From contig NC_051087.1 of the NCBI RefSeq assembly GCF_901709675.1, forward strand, positions 5,165,001 to 5,229,000: DNA of 64,000 nucleotides, in the 5' to 3' direction. Numbering within the stretch: the first letter of the stretch is position 1; every line of letters starts with the position of its first letter. The stretch is from Syngnathus acus. Lineage: Eukaryota > Chordata > Actinopteri > Syngnathiformes > Syngnathidae. A program made the translations under genes and the position numbers. Below the pieces are notes generated by a model that saw only the letters and a list, made by a program, of their open reading frames with translations, was not told the DNA's origin and made no database searches. Shown in pieces: positions 22,401 to 44,486 of this stretch.

Positions 22401-25400
22401 GCAAGTGTCTGGCTCGGCACATTCGTTGATGTCTGCGAGGTCAAAAAGCTGGGGTTAGCATTTATTGAAATTTGTCAACATATCTCAACCCTTCTGCCAT
22501 GTTCACCTTCGCAGCTTCTGTTGTCCGCCTTCAGTATGAATCCAACAGGGCAGGAGCAGCTGTAGCCAAGTTTGTGATCAATACAACCATGGGCGCAAGC
22601 GCCATTTCCTACCAAGCATTCGTTGTGGTCTGCCGGAACACACATAACAATCAACAAAGATTGATTATCTTTGCAAAGACAAATTTTTATACTCAATGAC
22701 TGAAGTGTCCAGTAACAACAGCCAGTTAATTTTTCCAGAACACTGGAGAGAGCAGAAAGGGCAACACCTACCACATTGGTCGACGGGTTCATCGGAACCG
22801 TCTCGACAGTCTCTCTGCGTGTCGCACACTTTGGCCATGTTGATGCATTCCCCGCTGTGACATTGGAACTCAGTGGCACCGTCACACACATTTTCTAGGA
22901 CGATCATGAGCAGTCATTTAATATGCATTAGAAATTTTGATTGTACATGATGACAAAAGACAAAAAAATCCAGATTTCAAAACACAAAATTTCCAATTTC
23001 CAGATGAGAAATTCAATTCAAATTTATAATTACCACAAATTTTCATGAATTTTTCAAAAACGAGAATAAATAGATTATGTAAAACAATCAGGTTCCAAAA
23101 ATAAAGAGTCACCTGCGTGGCAGTCGATCTCATCGCTGGAGTCCGAGCAATCGTTTACTTTGTCGCACTGGCGGCTGCCGTGGATACAAGTGCCGTCACT
23201 ACACGGGAACTCATCCGGGCGACAAGTGGGGCGAGCTGGAAAGAAAAAAAACATGGATAAGAAAGAGGGAGATATAGTATTAAAGTGGAATTTGGTTAAA
23301 AACAACAAAGGATGGGAAAATTCTAATCTGTGGGTAATCTTAGGTTCACCATACAATGCTAAAAACAAAATTGTTAAAAATCAACATAAGATCATTTTAG
23401 CACAGAGTTGGGATGTTTTGAAAAATTTAGCTGACGCAGATTGACCTTCAGGTATTTAAAAATAATCAGCATCAATTTTAGCCAGGAAAAAAACCTGATA
23501 TTGGTTTAATGGTTGCGTTATATTTTTGTGTGGAGGGCAAAAAAAAAATAGTCAGGCCTTTCTATAATTAACTGTAACTATAATTATTAACTCACTGCAG
23601 TTGACTTCATCCGACTGATCGTAGCATTCCGCGCTTCCATCGCAGCGCCATTTCTCGGGAATGCACTCTCCATCAGCACACTGGAACTCACGGTCCTTAC
23701 AAGCCACAACCTCCTTCTGGGGCCGCTTGCCCGCACAGTTCTCCGGCCACTCGTCCGAGCCGTCTCTGCAGTCTTTCGTGCCGTCGCAGCGCCAGATATC
23801 GAGCACGCACGCCGTGTTGTTACACTGGAAGTAGAACGGGCTGCAAATGGGTGGCGGGCAGGAAGCCTCGTCGGAGCCGTCCGGGCAGTCGTCGACGTGG
23901 TCGCACACGAAGCCGGTGGAGATGCATTGGCCGGAAGTACAGCGAAACTGTTTGTCTGTGCATTGTTTTGCAGCTGTGGTTGAGGAGGCAGGAAAAGGCA
24001 GGTCAACACTAATCTGGCCATTTTTACTGTATTTGATATATAATATTCATGTTGTGTACAAATAAAACAGCACAGATGACAGAAAAGAACATATTAAAGT
24101 ACACTGTATGTATAATTTGTTTTCCAAATTACAAACTTACTGCAATTCTGTTCATCAATGCCATTTTCACAGTCCACTTGTCCATCGCAGTGCCAGGTCT
24201 GCGGCACACACCGATGCTCGGGGGCACCGCAGCTGAACTCCGACAACAGACATTTTCTGGCCTCTGAGGACACAAACGGAAAGCATTGAAATGCAATCTA
24301 CTGAAAACATTTTTTTAATACATAAGCGTTGGAAAATGGATGAGAGGATTCACAACAAATTCCTTCACTGAAAACTCCATCATACAAAATCCAGGTTGAT
24401 AGAAATGTATACGTGTCGATAAAAAGTTGCATGCAGGAGTGAGAAAAAACATACCACATGTTTCAGGCAGTTCGTCAGTTCCATCGCCACAGTCGTCCGA
24501 GCCGTCACAAACCCACCTGCGGGTGATGCAACGGCCGTTGGCGCACTTGATTTGATCGGAGCTGCATTCGAATGCTGGATGAGGATGAAAAATAAATGCA
24601 AGTTAAATCATGAGAATACGTTAATCAATATTCAGAGCATGTTTTAGAAAGGTTAGGTTATGTCAATATACACACACAAAAAATACTGATAACCTTGTCG
24701 TGTTGTTTAACTTTGCAAACAGGATAAAAGTTCCATTTAAAAGGCCACTGATAACAAAAACACCTTTTATGTTTGCATTTCGCAGTAAGCATTCCACAAA
24801 AACTGACTTGTCCTCGTGTTGAATCAAAATAAAACATTTGCTATCACTTTGTAAAACACTGATAAATATTTCTGTACATTTTCTGACATGTTATGGACCA
24901 AACCAATTACTAAATTACTAAAAAATTACTATATTATTTTAAATAATTATTCAAAAATAACTATGAAATACAATAAATGTCTTTTTTTTTAGATATTGGG
25001 ATGAAAATAAAAATGCGTGTTAATCTGATTCATTGACAAACTAAAGCAACAGATCAATTCTACTGGTCAAAAAAAATTATTTTGTTGGAATTCCTCCAAT
25101 AAGGGTATTCCTGGGCTTATGTGAAACACAGACTGGCCCTTTAAGACAATAGCGCGGAAGGAATATCACGCCACTGGCTGCTGATTGGTCCCACCACAAT
25201 GTCACCAAGGTAACCAGACAGTAAGTACTGCCTGACTAATTCTGATACTTAGTAAAATCTTCAGATTATCAGTTAGAGCAGACAGGCCCACCTGCGTAGA
25301 GAAACAATTTGATACAGAACCCCCCCCCAAATCTCAATCTCCCTCACGATAATCTTTTACAATTTACAAGAATAGTTTCCAAAGTGAATGCAGCTGTTTT

Positions 25401-26728
25401 GTTGACGCACACCGAAAACAAACTGACCACAACATTTGCAACATCTCCGAAACGCATCCCACCATCTGCTGAAAAGTCACGCACGACTACAACTCAACTC
25501 AGACTGAGGCCTTTTTTCAGAGAATGGAAACTAAAGCATACAAGGCCTTGTTTCGGAGAACGGAAACTAGGCGAATGTTTTCATTTCCCAGAACTAATCT
25601 TCCCCTGGCAGCCTGGTGAAATGGGTCAGGAGCCAGAAAAATGACTCACAATTCCCACGGAGGACCTAGTTTGTGTCTTACGCACATCAAGTGCATGTAT
25701 ATTAATTTTACAATAACAATATTAATATTTACTTGTATAGTGGCAGCTAGATTCACTTTATGAGAATATCAAATGCCATCACATAGTTACTAGTACTTTT
25801 TGACTGAGCGTTAGCACATGCTCTGTTTATGGAGGCTATTTTTACCCCACTGACAAGCATCGCTGCCATTTAAGGTCAATTGAAAAGCAATTCAAACACT
25901 TTAAAACAGCATACTAGTCATCTGACAGCGGAAACTCGGATCACATGTGCATCATAATAGAATAATCCTTCTTCATGGCCATGTGTGTGTCTGGAATAAA
26001 TTACAACTTGCAAAATAAAAAAATCTATTCAAGGGGGGTTTCCATCCAGAAATGCGTCACACATTCTTTGGGTGCACTTCCCGAAATCAGGAGTGTTAAC
26101 AACCAGCATGGTGAAAGCGCGGAGCATATTTGCAACACGAACTTGTAGATGATGAAACTACTACAGGATGTGGCGCAGATGCATGACTCGGATAATTACC
26201 ACAACAGTTGAAAAGGCTGCCTTGCGCATCACTGGAAGAGAATAATATGTCATCTATTCTAAACAGAAAAGAAACTTGATAGTCATGATGAAAACATTGA
26301 CTAAAAGTATTTTGTATATCTGCGTCGAGGTTTGAAGCTTGAAGTCAACTCATCCTTAATTATGTTTTGGGCATTTCGTCTGGACGTGGAGCAAAATGTC
26401 GTGCAGAAAAGGTGACACTTGGCCCAAAGAGAAATCCAAAGGCATTTTCAACTGTCAAATTCATGATGCAGCAAACAACTCAGCCACGCCCACCGGAAGT
26501 ACGACAACCGGCCGGCAAGATGATTTTATTTCTTTTTCAATTTTCTTTTTGAACCCAGCTTTCAAATTGAAGTTAGTCAAAAATGTCTTGTAACCAGAGA
26601 TTTTTAAAAAAATTATATTTTTTATTTATGCATCAACATGTACGCAGTAAAGTGATAACGTGCGCGTCCTCACCTGTAAGTGCAGAGCAATGAAGAAGCA
26701 TCAGTAGGCAAAAGCTCAGTCGCCTCAT
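19404..26728 (-). CDS. ldlr: Low-density lipoprotein receptor
   Basis: Eighteen coding exons: 26728-26674, 24574-24455, 24263-24141, 23973-23596, 23235-23113, 22894-22772, 22629-22507, 22432-22304, 22234-22063, 21983-21756, 21695-21577, 21501-21362, 21093-20952, 20881-20729, 20665-20531, 20119-20045, 19957-19800, 19442-19404. This gives 844 residues (human 860), and several exon sizes equal the human ones as I recall them (172, 228, 119, 140, 142, 153 nt). Order: signal peptide; seven LDLR class A repeats to about residue 307; two EGF modules; six-blade YWTD propeller; third EGF ([20 protein letters not shown]); short Ser/Thr-rich stalk; membrane segment about 770-793; tail with FINPVY (NPVY 808-811). 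Binds apoB/apoE lipoproteins and internalises them through clathrin pits. The FxNPxY signal is kept although the x differs from human FDNPVY. Class A repeat 2 has altered acidic residues. The start encodes [18 protein letters not shown]. Confidence 0.96.
20223..20489. repeat. hAT-type non-autonomous element in an ldlr intron
   Basis: About 267 bp lying between the ldlr stalk exon and the next exon. The left end GTGGTGTCAAACTC mirrors the right end GAGTTCGACACCCCC, and the left arm continues into CTGGCCCGCGGGCC, a typical internal start of vertebrate hAT/Charlie-like elements. There is no coding capacity. It sits well away from the splice sites. Confidence 0.7.
24575..26673 (-). other. ldlr: ldlr intron 1
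   Basis: A 2.1-kb intron between the signal-peptide exon and class A repeat 1, the largest in the gene. No exon was seen. It includes a partial direct duplication near 25510-25570 (TCAGAGAATGGAAACTAA / TCGGAGAACGGAAACTAG). A CACGCCCACCGGAAGT cluster (GC/KLF-like plus ETS-like) lies near 26484-26499, close to the first exon, and may be regulatory. Confidence 0.5.
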
Positions 26729-28070
26729 ATCCAACAGTTTTTTTTCTCACTTGAACAAGAAAATGATGTCCGGAAGATGGGGCGAGGTTCCAGTGCTGCG
26801 TGAGGGCTCCCGTGTTTCGCCTGGACTCCGCGTGTTGGAAGAAGCAAATGCAAGCGAATGAACGTTACTTGTCATCTTGGAACCAGGACGACCGAGAGGG
26901 CGGATCTTCAGCAGTGGCGTGATGTTTGAAATCAGACACCGTGGAGGCGGAGGCAATGAGTTGGCATTAGCAACCTTGTTACGGGCACTTCCCGTCACTC
27001 ATTATGATAAATTAAAAAGTCCTTTGTTGTCATTGTTCAAGTTGGAGCGAAAATGGGTAGAAATTAAAAGTGAGTCCATCCATTAACTCACGCACACAAA
27101 CGCACGAATACTCTGAAGATGAGAAGTTTGAGGGGTTATATATTATGATGACTCCAACATGCAATTACAAAATTTGTGGCCATGACTACATCCTCTACAT
27201 GTAGCAAGACACCTTGGCAAAAGAACTGATAGACATTTGCAATTTATTGAACAACACCTTTGATTGGTGGGATGTTGAAAATCATTTCCTTCTGCAGCTA
27301 TTCCTCGAATTTGTTACAATAAAAAAGAAAAAAAACCATTACCCTGATAGTGACTCACAGACATGTCTTTTGCAACGAGTTGATTTGCAGCCAACAATTA
27401 AAATTTGATGAGCGTGAGTGACGCTGCAGTGACGAACCGTTTTAGTGGGCGTGGTTTACCTGACGGAATTGCCCAATAAGGGACTTATATGAGAAGGGCA
27501 GGGACACACGACTCACTCCTGGGAAGTATTCCTAGAATGGGGAAAAACCTGCTGGATTACATTTTTGGACACGACCTCAACCAACCACCCACCTCGCCTA
27601 AGCCCTGCCAACGTGTGTGTGCGCCAATGCGCGATGAGTCCAAGGGCCCATGACGGACACGGTCCTTAAGGTCCGCTCCAATTGCATACAACCACATGGA
27701 CGCTTATTTTTCATTTGAGTTTATGTGACTGTAAAGTTTGGCAAGAATAAAAATAAAATCTTGCACGTTTTGCCTTTTGTGCAAAGCCGAATTTAAAAGA
27801 TGGAGAAGCTTCAGACACAAGTGTGCCTGATGTCTACGCAGCTTGATCTGTTCAATTTATGTTAAAGCGCCTCCTTGTGGACAAATAGAGTAATTGCACC
27901 TGTCAGATAGAATTGCATTCAATTGATTAAAGATTTTAGTTTTATATTCTTTTTTATTTACAGAATATGTGGATCTGATTTATGAAGAGTGCTGAATATA
28001 TAAAAATATAAATATAAGAAAATAGACGGATATCCATAACGCAAATTTCAACAAACACGTTCACTCTAAA
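26729..28070. other. ldlr 5' flank and intergenic DNA
   Basis: The first ~300 nt upstream of the ldlr ATG should hold its leader and promoter. I could not recognise a sterol regulatory element there. A GTGGGCGTGGTTTA (KLF-like on the minus strand) lies at about 27449-27462. The rest up to the smarca4 transcript end is AT-rich with no gene seen. Confidence 0.35.
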
Positions 28071-29861
28071 TTTATTGTTACAATGTTCTTTCCATTGACA
28101 ACGACACAACACAGCACAGACAAAAGTGTTGATGCTTTGGTTGCATGTTCTTGACTAGCTACCATCATAATAAAATTACAGTACAGTACAATTCTCCAAA
28201 GAGAGCCACCAAAACAAATCATACATATACAGAATATCCAACACCGTCCGGCCATGAGGCCTTCACAAGCAGAGAGGAGCCAAAGTCCCTCTGGTCCTTT
28301 GTCTTGAAAGAAAGAAAAACAAAAAAAACTAACAGCAAAAGTATATAGAAGAGTTTTGGCAACCTAAAGTCACCACATCCAGAAACCATTAGGAAGCAAT
28401 TACAGTACGAGATCGAGACTTCAGAGTGCTCGATCGAGTTTGAAGTGCTACGAGACATGCTAGCAGCAGCATCCGGGCTGTTATGATGCAAACATACACA
28501 AACGTGAAGCGCCGCCTCCGCAAACGTTCAGTCATGTCGTCGGTCACCTCTCAATGTCCAACCCAAACATCAGCGTACACAAACACACACGCTGTTTTTG
28601 GAACGTCTGACTATTTGACTCGGTCGTGACCACATGTTGAAGAAGGCGGTTGATTTTTGGCAGTTTGAAAATATTTTCTGTGTACATTCAATATTATTTT
28701 TAAACTGGATTTAGTAGTTCTCTGAATCCAATAGGTGGGATAGGGTCATTTTTGTAACTTTAGGCACATATTAAACCTTTAGAGCACTAATTGCATGTAA
28801 ATATATTAAATAGACATGGGATTGTTCCATTTAGGACTCTGGAATTATTTTTTAGCATTTTGGATTGTGTTTCCCTTGTTGTCTTCCGCGACCAACATCT
28901 AAGATGTTTTTTGGAAAGGGTTGCTCAAAAAGTGATTATATCAGAAGTTTTACAAAATTAGTGCACACTATTTTGAACACCTATGTGCGTTATTAATTAT
29001 TGGTTTGAAGTCAGCAGACTGTGAAAGCAAAAACTTTAGTTTTGCAGTATGTCTAGTCTCATCATTTGGCAAGTCAGGAGGCAAAGTGGAAGAGTTTGAC
29101 GCCTCACTCTTTTTTGTAAACAGGTTATATTATGTGTAAATAACCATTTTAAAATTACTCAAAATAAAGTGCCCATAGGACAAAATCAAGTTGAAGGCCG
29201 CTCATATTATAACATACTTGGGCCGGAATTATGTGTTGATTTATAAATGAATTAATCACAGTAAGAAAATACACTCACACTTAATTGTAATTTTCCATTC
29301 CACATTCCAAGTAAAACCCAACATGGCGCAAAGTTTAATTTGAGAAAAGTGCCCGATGGAAGTGTGGATAAGAGTATGGGTTTGTGCAAATTGTGCAAAA
29401 CAAAAATGTCGCTTATCCCCAAAGCACTTTGTGCCTAAACACAAAATATGTTGTACGGTCGTGGGAACTACCGTTCGCGTCAACCGCTTTAGTGCGACGA
29501 GCAAGACTGATGCAAAGTCAAGTTGCCAATCTCTGAAACGCTCCCCATTTTGTCAAATACTGTATTTGGATTTAATGAAAATGCAATTTAGTGCATATTA
29601 TGAATTACAAAGACTTGAGTTTTGAGTCCCACCAACAGTAACTACTCTTATCACTGAACTAATAAATGTAGGCTATTGCAGATAAAGCGACACACACATA
29701 ACCAAGTCATTGACTGAACATGTGAATTTAAACCTTCAGTTTTATCTCAATCTTAAAAGTTGAGCGGCAGCTTTATGTACCGATGTGCGGAAACGGTGAG
29801 AGCAGACAGAATATTCCTTCCTACCACACCTCTCGTTTACATTCTTACATCACGGTGCCAT
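28071..29861 (-). other. smarca4: smarca4 3' UTR
   Basis: Lies directly downstream of the smarca4 stop on the minus strand and has no coding exon. TTTATT at 28071-28076 on the plus strand is a canonical minus-strand AATAAA. Ending there would make a 3' UTR of about 1.8 kb. Transcript data are lacking. Confidence 0.5.
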
Positions 29862-38990
<9,129 letters not shown>

Positions 38991-39015
38991 TGCAGTGGTC
39001 TCCTGCTGCGGGGAT

Positions 39016-39700
39016 CTGGAAGGAAAGCTATTCTATGAATGCAAACCTTGAAGAAAAAAAATACATCTGAAGAGAGCTGTGCTACCTGATCTTTACTGAG
39101 CCAAGGCACAGACTGAATCATCGGGCAGCACATAATGTGAATCCGGAAATAATGACGCGCTGGTCTTAATTTAATTGGACCAATAAAAACTGAAAGGGCC
39201 AGGATGTGCAAAAAGACATGATGCTGCAATGAGAGGGCCACCGTACATTCCGTTCAAACGCTTTAATAAGTTGCTGCGCCAAATCATCCCCAGTGCGCAT
39301 TAACACTTGCGGCTGCACCGTCCACCCACAGTTCGACTTGGATCCTGTAAGGCCGCGTTGGGTATTAAACAAAAAAAAAAGGAGGCAATGGCGGACTGTG
39401 CAAGTCCGACTCATCCACCTGCACTGACACATCTGGCAACCCGTGATGGATTTTGGCGTGGAATTTTGGGAGGATGACATTTTGACGCATCAACGCGACA
39501 CGCAGCAAACGAATCCACTCACCGTGTTTGCAGTCGAGCGATGAGGATTTTGTTTCACCGACGTGGCTCGAGCGCCGCCCCCCTCCACAGAACGACCCCA
39601 CATCCACCGCCTCCTCCTCCGGTACCGCCGCCGCAGCTCCTCTCCTATGACCGAATGTCTAGTCCCCGCTGTAACAAATGCGCATGCGTGGACAGTCGAA
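39016..39700 (-). promoter_or_regulatory. smarca4: smarca4 first intron, leader exon and CpG-rich promoter
   Basis: A non-coding first exon ends at 39523 (ACG then GTGAGT) and splices to 39015, 25 nt before the ATG. Upstream the DNA is GC- and CpG-rich (39560-39650). It carries TGCGCATGCG at 39679-39688, a close match to the NRF1 site typical of TATA-less housekeeping promoters. The leader exon is inferred from splice signals. Confidence 0.55.
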
Positions 39701-41167
39701 GCATCGCTCAACACGTACAACGAATACCGTACAGGTGTGCCTCGGTAGTACGAACGACATATTTCTTGTAATAACAACTTTAAAGCAGAAGCCACATAAA
39801 AAATTAATAGGTGGCGTTTGGCCCCACTGTTTATGGACTATAAATGCAACAGAAATGTTTTTTATCCATCACAGGCTGCCATTTGCCCTGTTGTCGACTA
39901 TAATTGACGCCACAGTGCCTACGTAAATGTCACATGACCAGTCTGTTAATAAAATCATATTGTAATTACAGAATGACTTTTCAAACAAAAAAACACCCCG
40001 TAATATGGAAGCTGTTTCTTTACCACATTTTGTGATGTAGCAATCAAAATGCATCACAACCACATAAACAAACTATTTAACAAGATTCAATAGCTCAAAA
40101 TAACGCTCAATAAACTGCACTGTCGGCCAATTCTAATATTGTGACAATGTTATTTAACTGCATAAATCAAAATGTGCATTTTTTTCCTTTATGAGGGCAT
40201 TTTTCTTATAGGACAGCGGTGAGTGATGTGGCCATTGAACAAAGCCAGTAAAGTACATCAGACAAGATATAAAATAGATCAAACCAAGCAGTCAATAAAA
40301 TGCAGCTATACTATAAAGAACAAACCTAAATATATCTATAACAATCTTTTTATGTCTAAAATACAACTTCAATACACAATCTTCTGTTTGGGGTGCTTTG
40401 TCATACATCATCTTATTGTCTTTTAATGTCCTGAACTCTTGTTAAACAAAACTATTTTTTTTTAAAGGCCACCGGTGTGAACCAGCAGAAAGAGATAATA
40501 TACAGGCGACGTGATTTCAGTGTGTTTAGTTTAATGAGGAAAATAAACACAGTAGTAGTGCAACCCTCCAGTAGTAATAAACTTTACATACGGTCAAAGA
40601 ATAGATCATGATCAGTCCCTGTGAAGAGTGACAAGAGAACAACCACAGAGCAAACAAACCCAGAATGTGAAATGAAATCAGGTGTTCTACCATCAGCACC
40701 GTTATCGTGTGAAACCCTTGCGTGAAATAAAAGAGCGGCAGATATGCAATGCGATCACGAGTGCACTATTGTGATTAGCGAGTACAAGACAAACACGAAC
40801 GAACGTACAGCGCTTTGAGACGTCTTACCTTCAGTGTGTTGACACATAATTACTTTTCTACTTGCCAAAAGTCCAAACTTAACACGCACACTCGCACATT
40901 CATACACTCGATAAATAGTCAAAGAATTAGAAATCTAAAGGAGACACACACACACACCAACACACAACAGCAGAGCTTGCTCCTGACCAAGGATATGTGA
41001 CATTGAGACTATGGGACTTGTCGGCCAGTTTTTTTCCCCCCCCCCATGACTTCTTGTCCAGGCGTGCCTGTCATGAACGGCAAATGGATCAATGTTAGCT
41101 TATAAAACCCATGTTTGTTTTTCCGGGTCAGGTCGCTCCAATAAAACAGACAGATGGCCTCGCGGTC
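39701..41167 (-). other. atg4d 3' UTR and intergenic spacer
   Basis: No coding exon. Downstream of the atg4d stop the minus strand has only a weak ATTAAA near 40527-40532 that could end a ~640-nt 3' UTR. The remainder is AT-rich spacer towards the smarca4 promoter, with a short C run near 41036-41045. Confidence 0.4.
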
Positions 41168-44100
41168 TCACAGGAAGACAAACTCGTCACTGTTTTGTCT
41201 GTTGTTAAGGCGAGCTGCCTTGCCAGGGGGAAGGATGTGTGGCGCGGGACCAGTGTGGTTACTGCTGTGCGCCTCGAGGCCATAGTCGTGACTCTGGCCC
41301 TCCACGAAAGTGAAGATGGGGTACCTCTCTGTTGACGATGACAGGGCCTGTCAGGAAAACAGAACATTGGTCAAGCGTCATCACAAGTTTGGAGACAAAG
41401 GCAGTTGGAAAATATCCAAAGTATTTCCTCAAATAGTGGCCTCAGGTATATTTGAGTAAATAAAGTAAAACACACATTTTCTTCCCTCAGGAAAAAATAA
41501 AAAGATCGGGTCAGAGCGCTTCACTGAAACCAGTTGAGCGTTCTTCTGTGTGTAAGGTAGCATCTGCAAATGTACAACCTTCAGACAAGATGCATTGCTC
41601 AAGGTGCTTTCTGTTGAAAATAAATGTTGCTCTAGAAGGTTCCACTTAGGCAAATTCGATCTGACAGGCTGCAGATCAACTTCAAACTTACCAAACTGAC
41701 AGCAGAAATTAAAGACTCAAAGTCTTTCTTGTTCCTCGCATAAAAGCCGATGGTGCAGCTGGGATCCATTCGAGTGAAGGGCATCTTTTTGGGAGAACTA
41801 CAGTGGAAGGACTAGATAAAGAAATGAAGGGAGGGAAGATCAACCACAGTCCATGATTAAACATGTTATCTTTAATGGTCACACTTTGAACAAGTGTGAA
41901 AGTCACATTGGTCGCAGTTGGATGAGATCAGAAGAGAGGAAATCCAAATCCAGACAGCTTGAAAGCAGTGTGACGCTGCAAAACTGACCTCAAGTGGAAA
42001 GTTGACTTGAGTGACGTCCACCACTGGTTGGCAGTAGTGAGGGTCCAAATATAGCAGCTGCTCATCTGGCAAATGGCGAGAGAGGAAACGCGTCATCGTG
42101 GTGATATCTCAAGAAAATCTTTATTTTTTATAAATGGTTCTGGAGTATATTGATGACAATGCCACCCATAAATCTAGTTTGTAAACAGGACAACAGGAAG
42201 AAGCAGTGTCTTACCTTGGAAACCAACAAAGTAGAGAGAGTGCTTTGGTTTGCCTCCAATGATTCCAATACAACATTCCAGCTTTAGGATGTTCTGGAAA
42301 TAAAGAAAAAAAAATAGTTTGAATGTAAAACTATTGAAAGACTTCCCGCCATAAGAGGTTAACATAAAGAACGCCACCTTGACACATTCAATGTAAGACG
42401 GGTTGAAGGCCTCCCCGCCCAGACGGACGGGCACCAGGATGATGACTGACTTCCAGCCTTGGTTGTCCGATTCTGGGGGACTGTGGCCGAGTGGCGGCTC
42501 ACACAGATGCGCTACGTCCTCCTTGTACACTACAACCAAACACAAACTTGATAAGGGAAAGGATGTGAATCACATGTCCACATGAGATTGAAGTGGCAAG
42601 TGTCACCTGTACAATCCTGAGCGACATACACAGCCAGGTTGTGAAGAACAGTTGTATTAGCCACAGCTTTCCTAAAAAAAAAAGAAAGAAAATATTGGAA
42701 TCCAAATTTCTGAACAGTTTCATGGAGCAGCTGAGCCTTACCGCAGTATGTGTGCCACAATGGACGGGCCGTACCAATCCCCGGCCTTCTTTCCCGAACT
42801 CCTCCCTATTGCCACCAGCTGGTGCACCCCAAAAGGTGTCGGCGGTTGATCCCCGAACCAGGTGAGCAGTTTCTGGTGGACGGGCTCAGCTTGTCGATCC
42901 CGTGGGGATTCAAACTTTTTCTTCTGACTACTCTTGGGCGTCGGATCCCTTTGCGGCGTCTTCTCAGGGGTGCCGGACCCTCGCGGGGAGCCGAAAGACG
43001 GGATGGGCACCCCGGCGACGCGCACTGGCGAGTTTATTCGCAACACTTCAAAGTCCACGTCTGTTAACTGCTGAGCATCTGGCCAAGTCCAGTCTAGGCA
43101 ACACAAATAGTCTTCCATTTTTCACTTTGAAGAGCAGATGTATACTCTCTGGTCAAAACATTTGGTACACCAGGACATCTAATGAAATCCAATATTCCGT
43201 CTTTAAAAAAATAAGGATGCTGAGTGAGCTTTCAAATGAGCTCTCACGAGATGGCGCAAGTGTACCTAATGTTGTGGCCGGTGAGCCAAATTGATGGAGA
43301 GCCAAACCTTGGGGCATGAGATGGACCAGCAGGCCCTGAGCCAGCAGCATCTGGCCGCTGCGCAGCATGCAGCCCCAGCCGCAGTCGGTGGTCCAGCTGG
43401 AGCCCTCCAACTGGGGGAACTCTCGTCTGTAGGTCAGCCACAGCCGGGACACAAAAGCCAGGCGGAAACGCTCCACCTGGTCTGAAACACACAGGGTTGA
43501 AGAGGGAACAAGGTGGTGAGAGTGTTTGTGGTGATGTCATGTTTATGACAAAAGCAGAAGCAAGTTTTCCCGTTTTTGGTCGGATGAGACGCTCAGACTT
43601 CTCAGTTATGTTACTTTTGAAGTGCAAGAACATTTTGGTCAAGAATATGTCTGTTCTCCTTTTATATTTTACTCATTCAAGCGGTACAGAAATAAATGGA
43701 TTCATCAACAGCTAATCTACCAAATGAATAGATTCTTACTTTTGATAATCAATTAATCATTTAGAGACCTTGAATCAAAATGAAATCACAGAGATGTCCC
43801 AATTACATTTTATTGACACCCAAGTTGAGTCGTGTGCTGTATGCTTGTCGGTTTTCCGTTAAATCAAGATGACTCTAAATTGTCCGTTTGTGTGAATGTG
43901 AAAGATTGTTTGTCTTTATGTGCCATGCGATTGGCTGGTGACCAGTCACGCCTCTGGCTCAAAGTCAGATGGGATAGCTAACTTGAATGTATCGTTGTAT
44001 GGTTTGTACATTCCACGTGTTACCCTGCGACCCTAACCAGGATAAGCCGTGTGGAAAATGGATGGATGGATGATTGACGCAGGTTACCTTCGCTGTTGAG

Positions 44101-44486
44101 CAGATAGGCGTGTCCAAGGACAGTGACCGGTGAGATCTTATTGAAGGAGGTCTTTGATTTCACAGTCCAACCTAAACGCGGACAATCAGCAAATTTAACA
44201 TTATTCTTCATCAAGGATGTCTCATAAGGACTTAAATTGTCTTTAGATCGGATCAAATTTTCCACAAACCATATTTCACGTTGTTCCATGCTGACATTAA
44301 TTTGGCTTTGAGTTTATCTATCTCCTCGGGCTCTCCACTTGCTTCTTTGCTTGGATCCGGACTCTGCGGAGGTCTGAGTCCAAAGCCGCCTTGCTGAGCC
44401 GGAGCCTGCGGCCTTTGGCTCTCCGTTAACTCATTGAGCATCACGCCGCCAGTGTACTGCACCGCGTTGGGGGAAACGGAGTTCAT
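41168..44486 (-). CDS. atg4d: Autophagy cysteine protease ATG4D
   Basis: Ten coding exons: 44486-44270, 44171-44088, 43481-43308, 43093-42742, 42671-42607, 42529-42378, 42293-42215, 42065-41989, 41811-41692, 41347-41168, giving 499 residues (human ATG4D 474). ATG4 enzymes cleave pro-Atg8/LC3/GABARAP to expose the C-terminal glycine and later delipidate it from autophagosome membranes. The catalytic Cys is about residue 138 in [13 protein letters not shown]; Asp and His are about 382 and 384 in [28 protein letters not shown] and the C-terminal SDEFVFL mark the ATG4C/D branch. [11 protein letters not shown] and the 19p13-type neighbours choose D over C. Exon 4 carries a long Pro/Ser/Lys-rich insertion. 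The site equivalent to the human caspase-3 motif DEVD-K reads EEID-K. Confidence 0.92.

Noticed and set aside
25309-25644. 111-codon open frame on the plus strand
   Set aside because: Lies antisense within ldlr intron 1, has low-complexity composition, and its end is explained by a small direct repeat; no family recognised.
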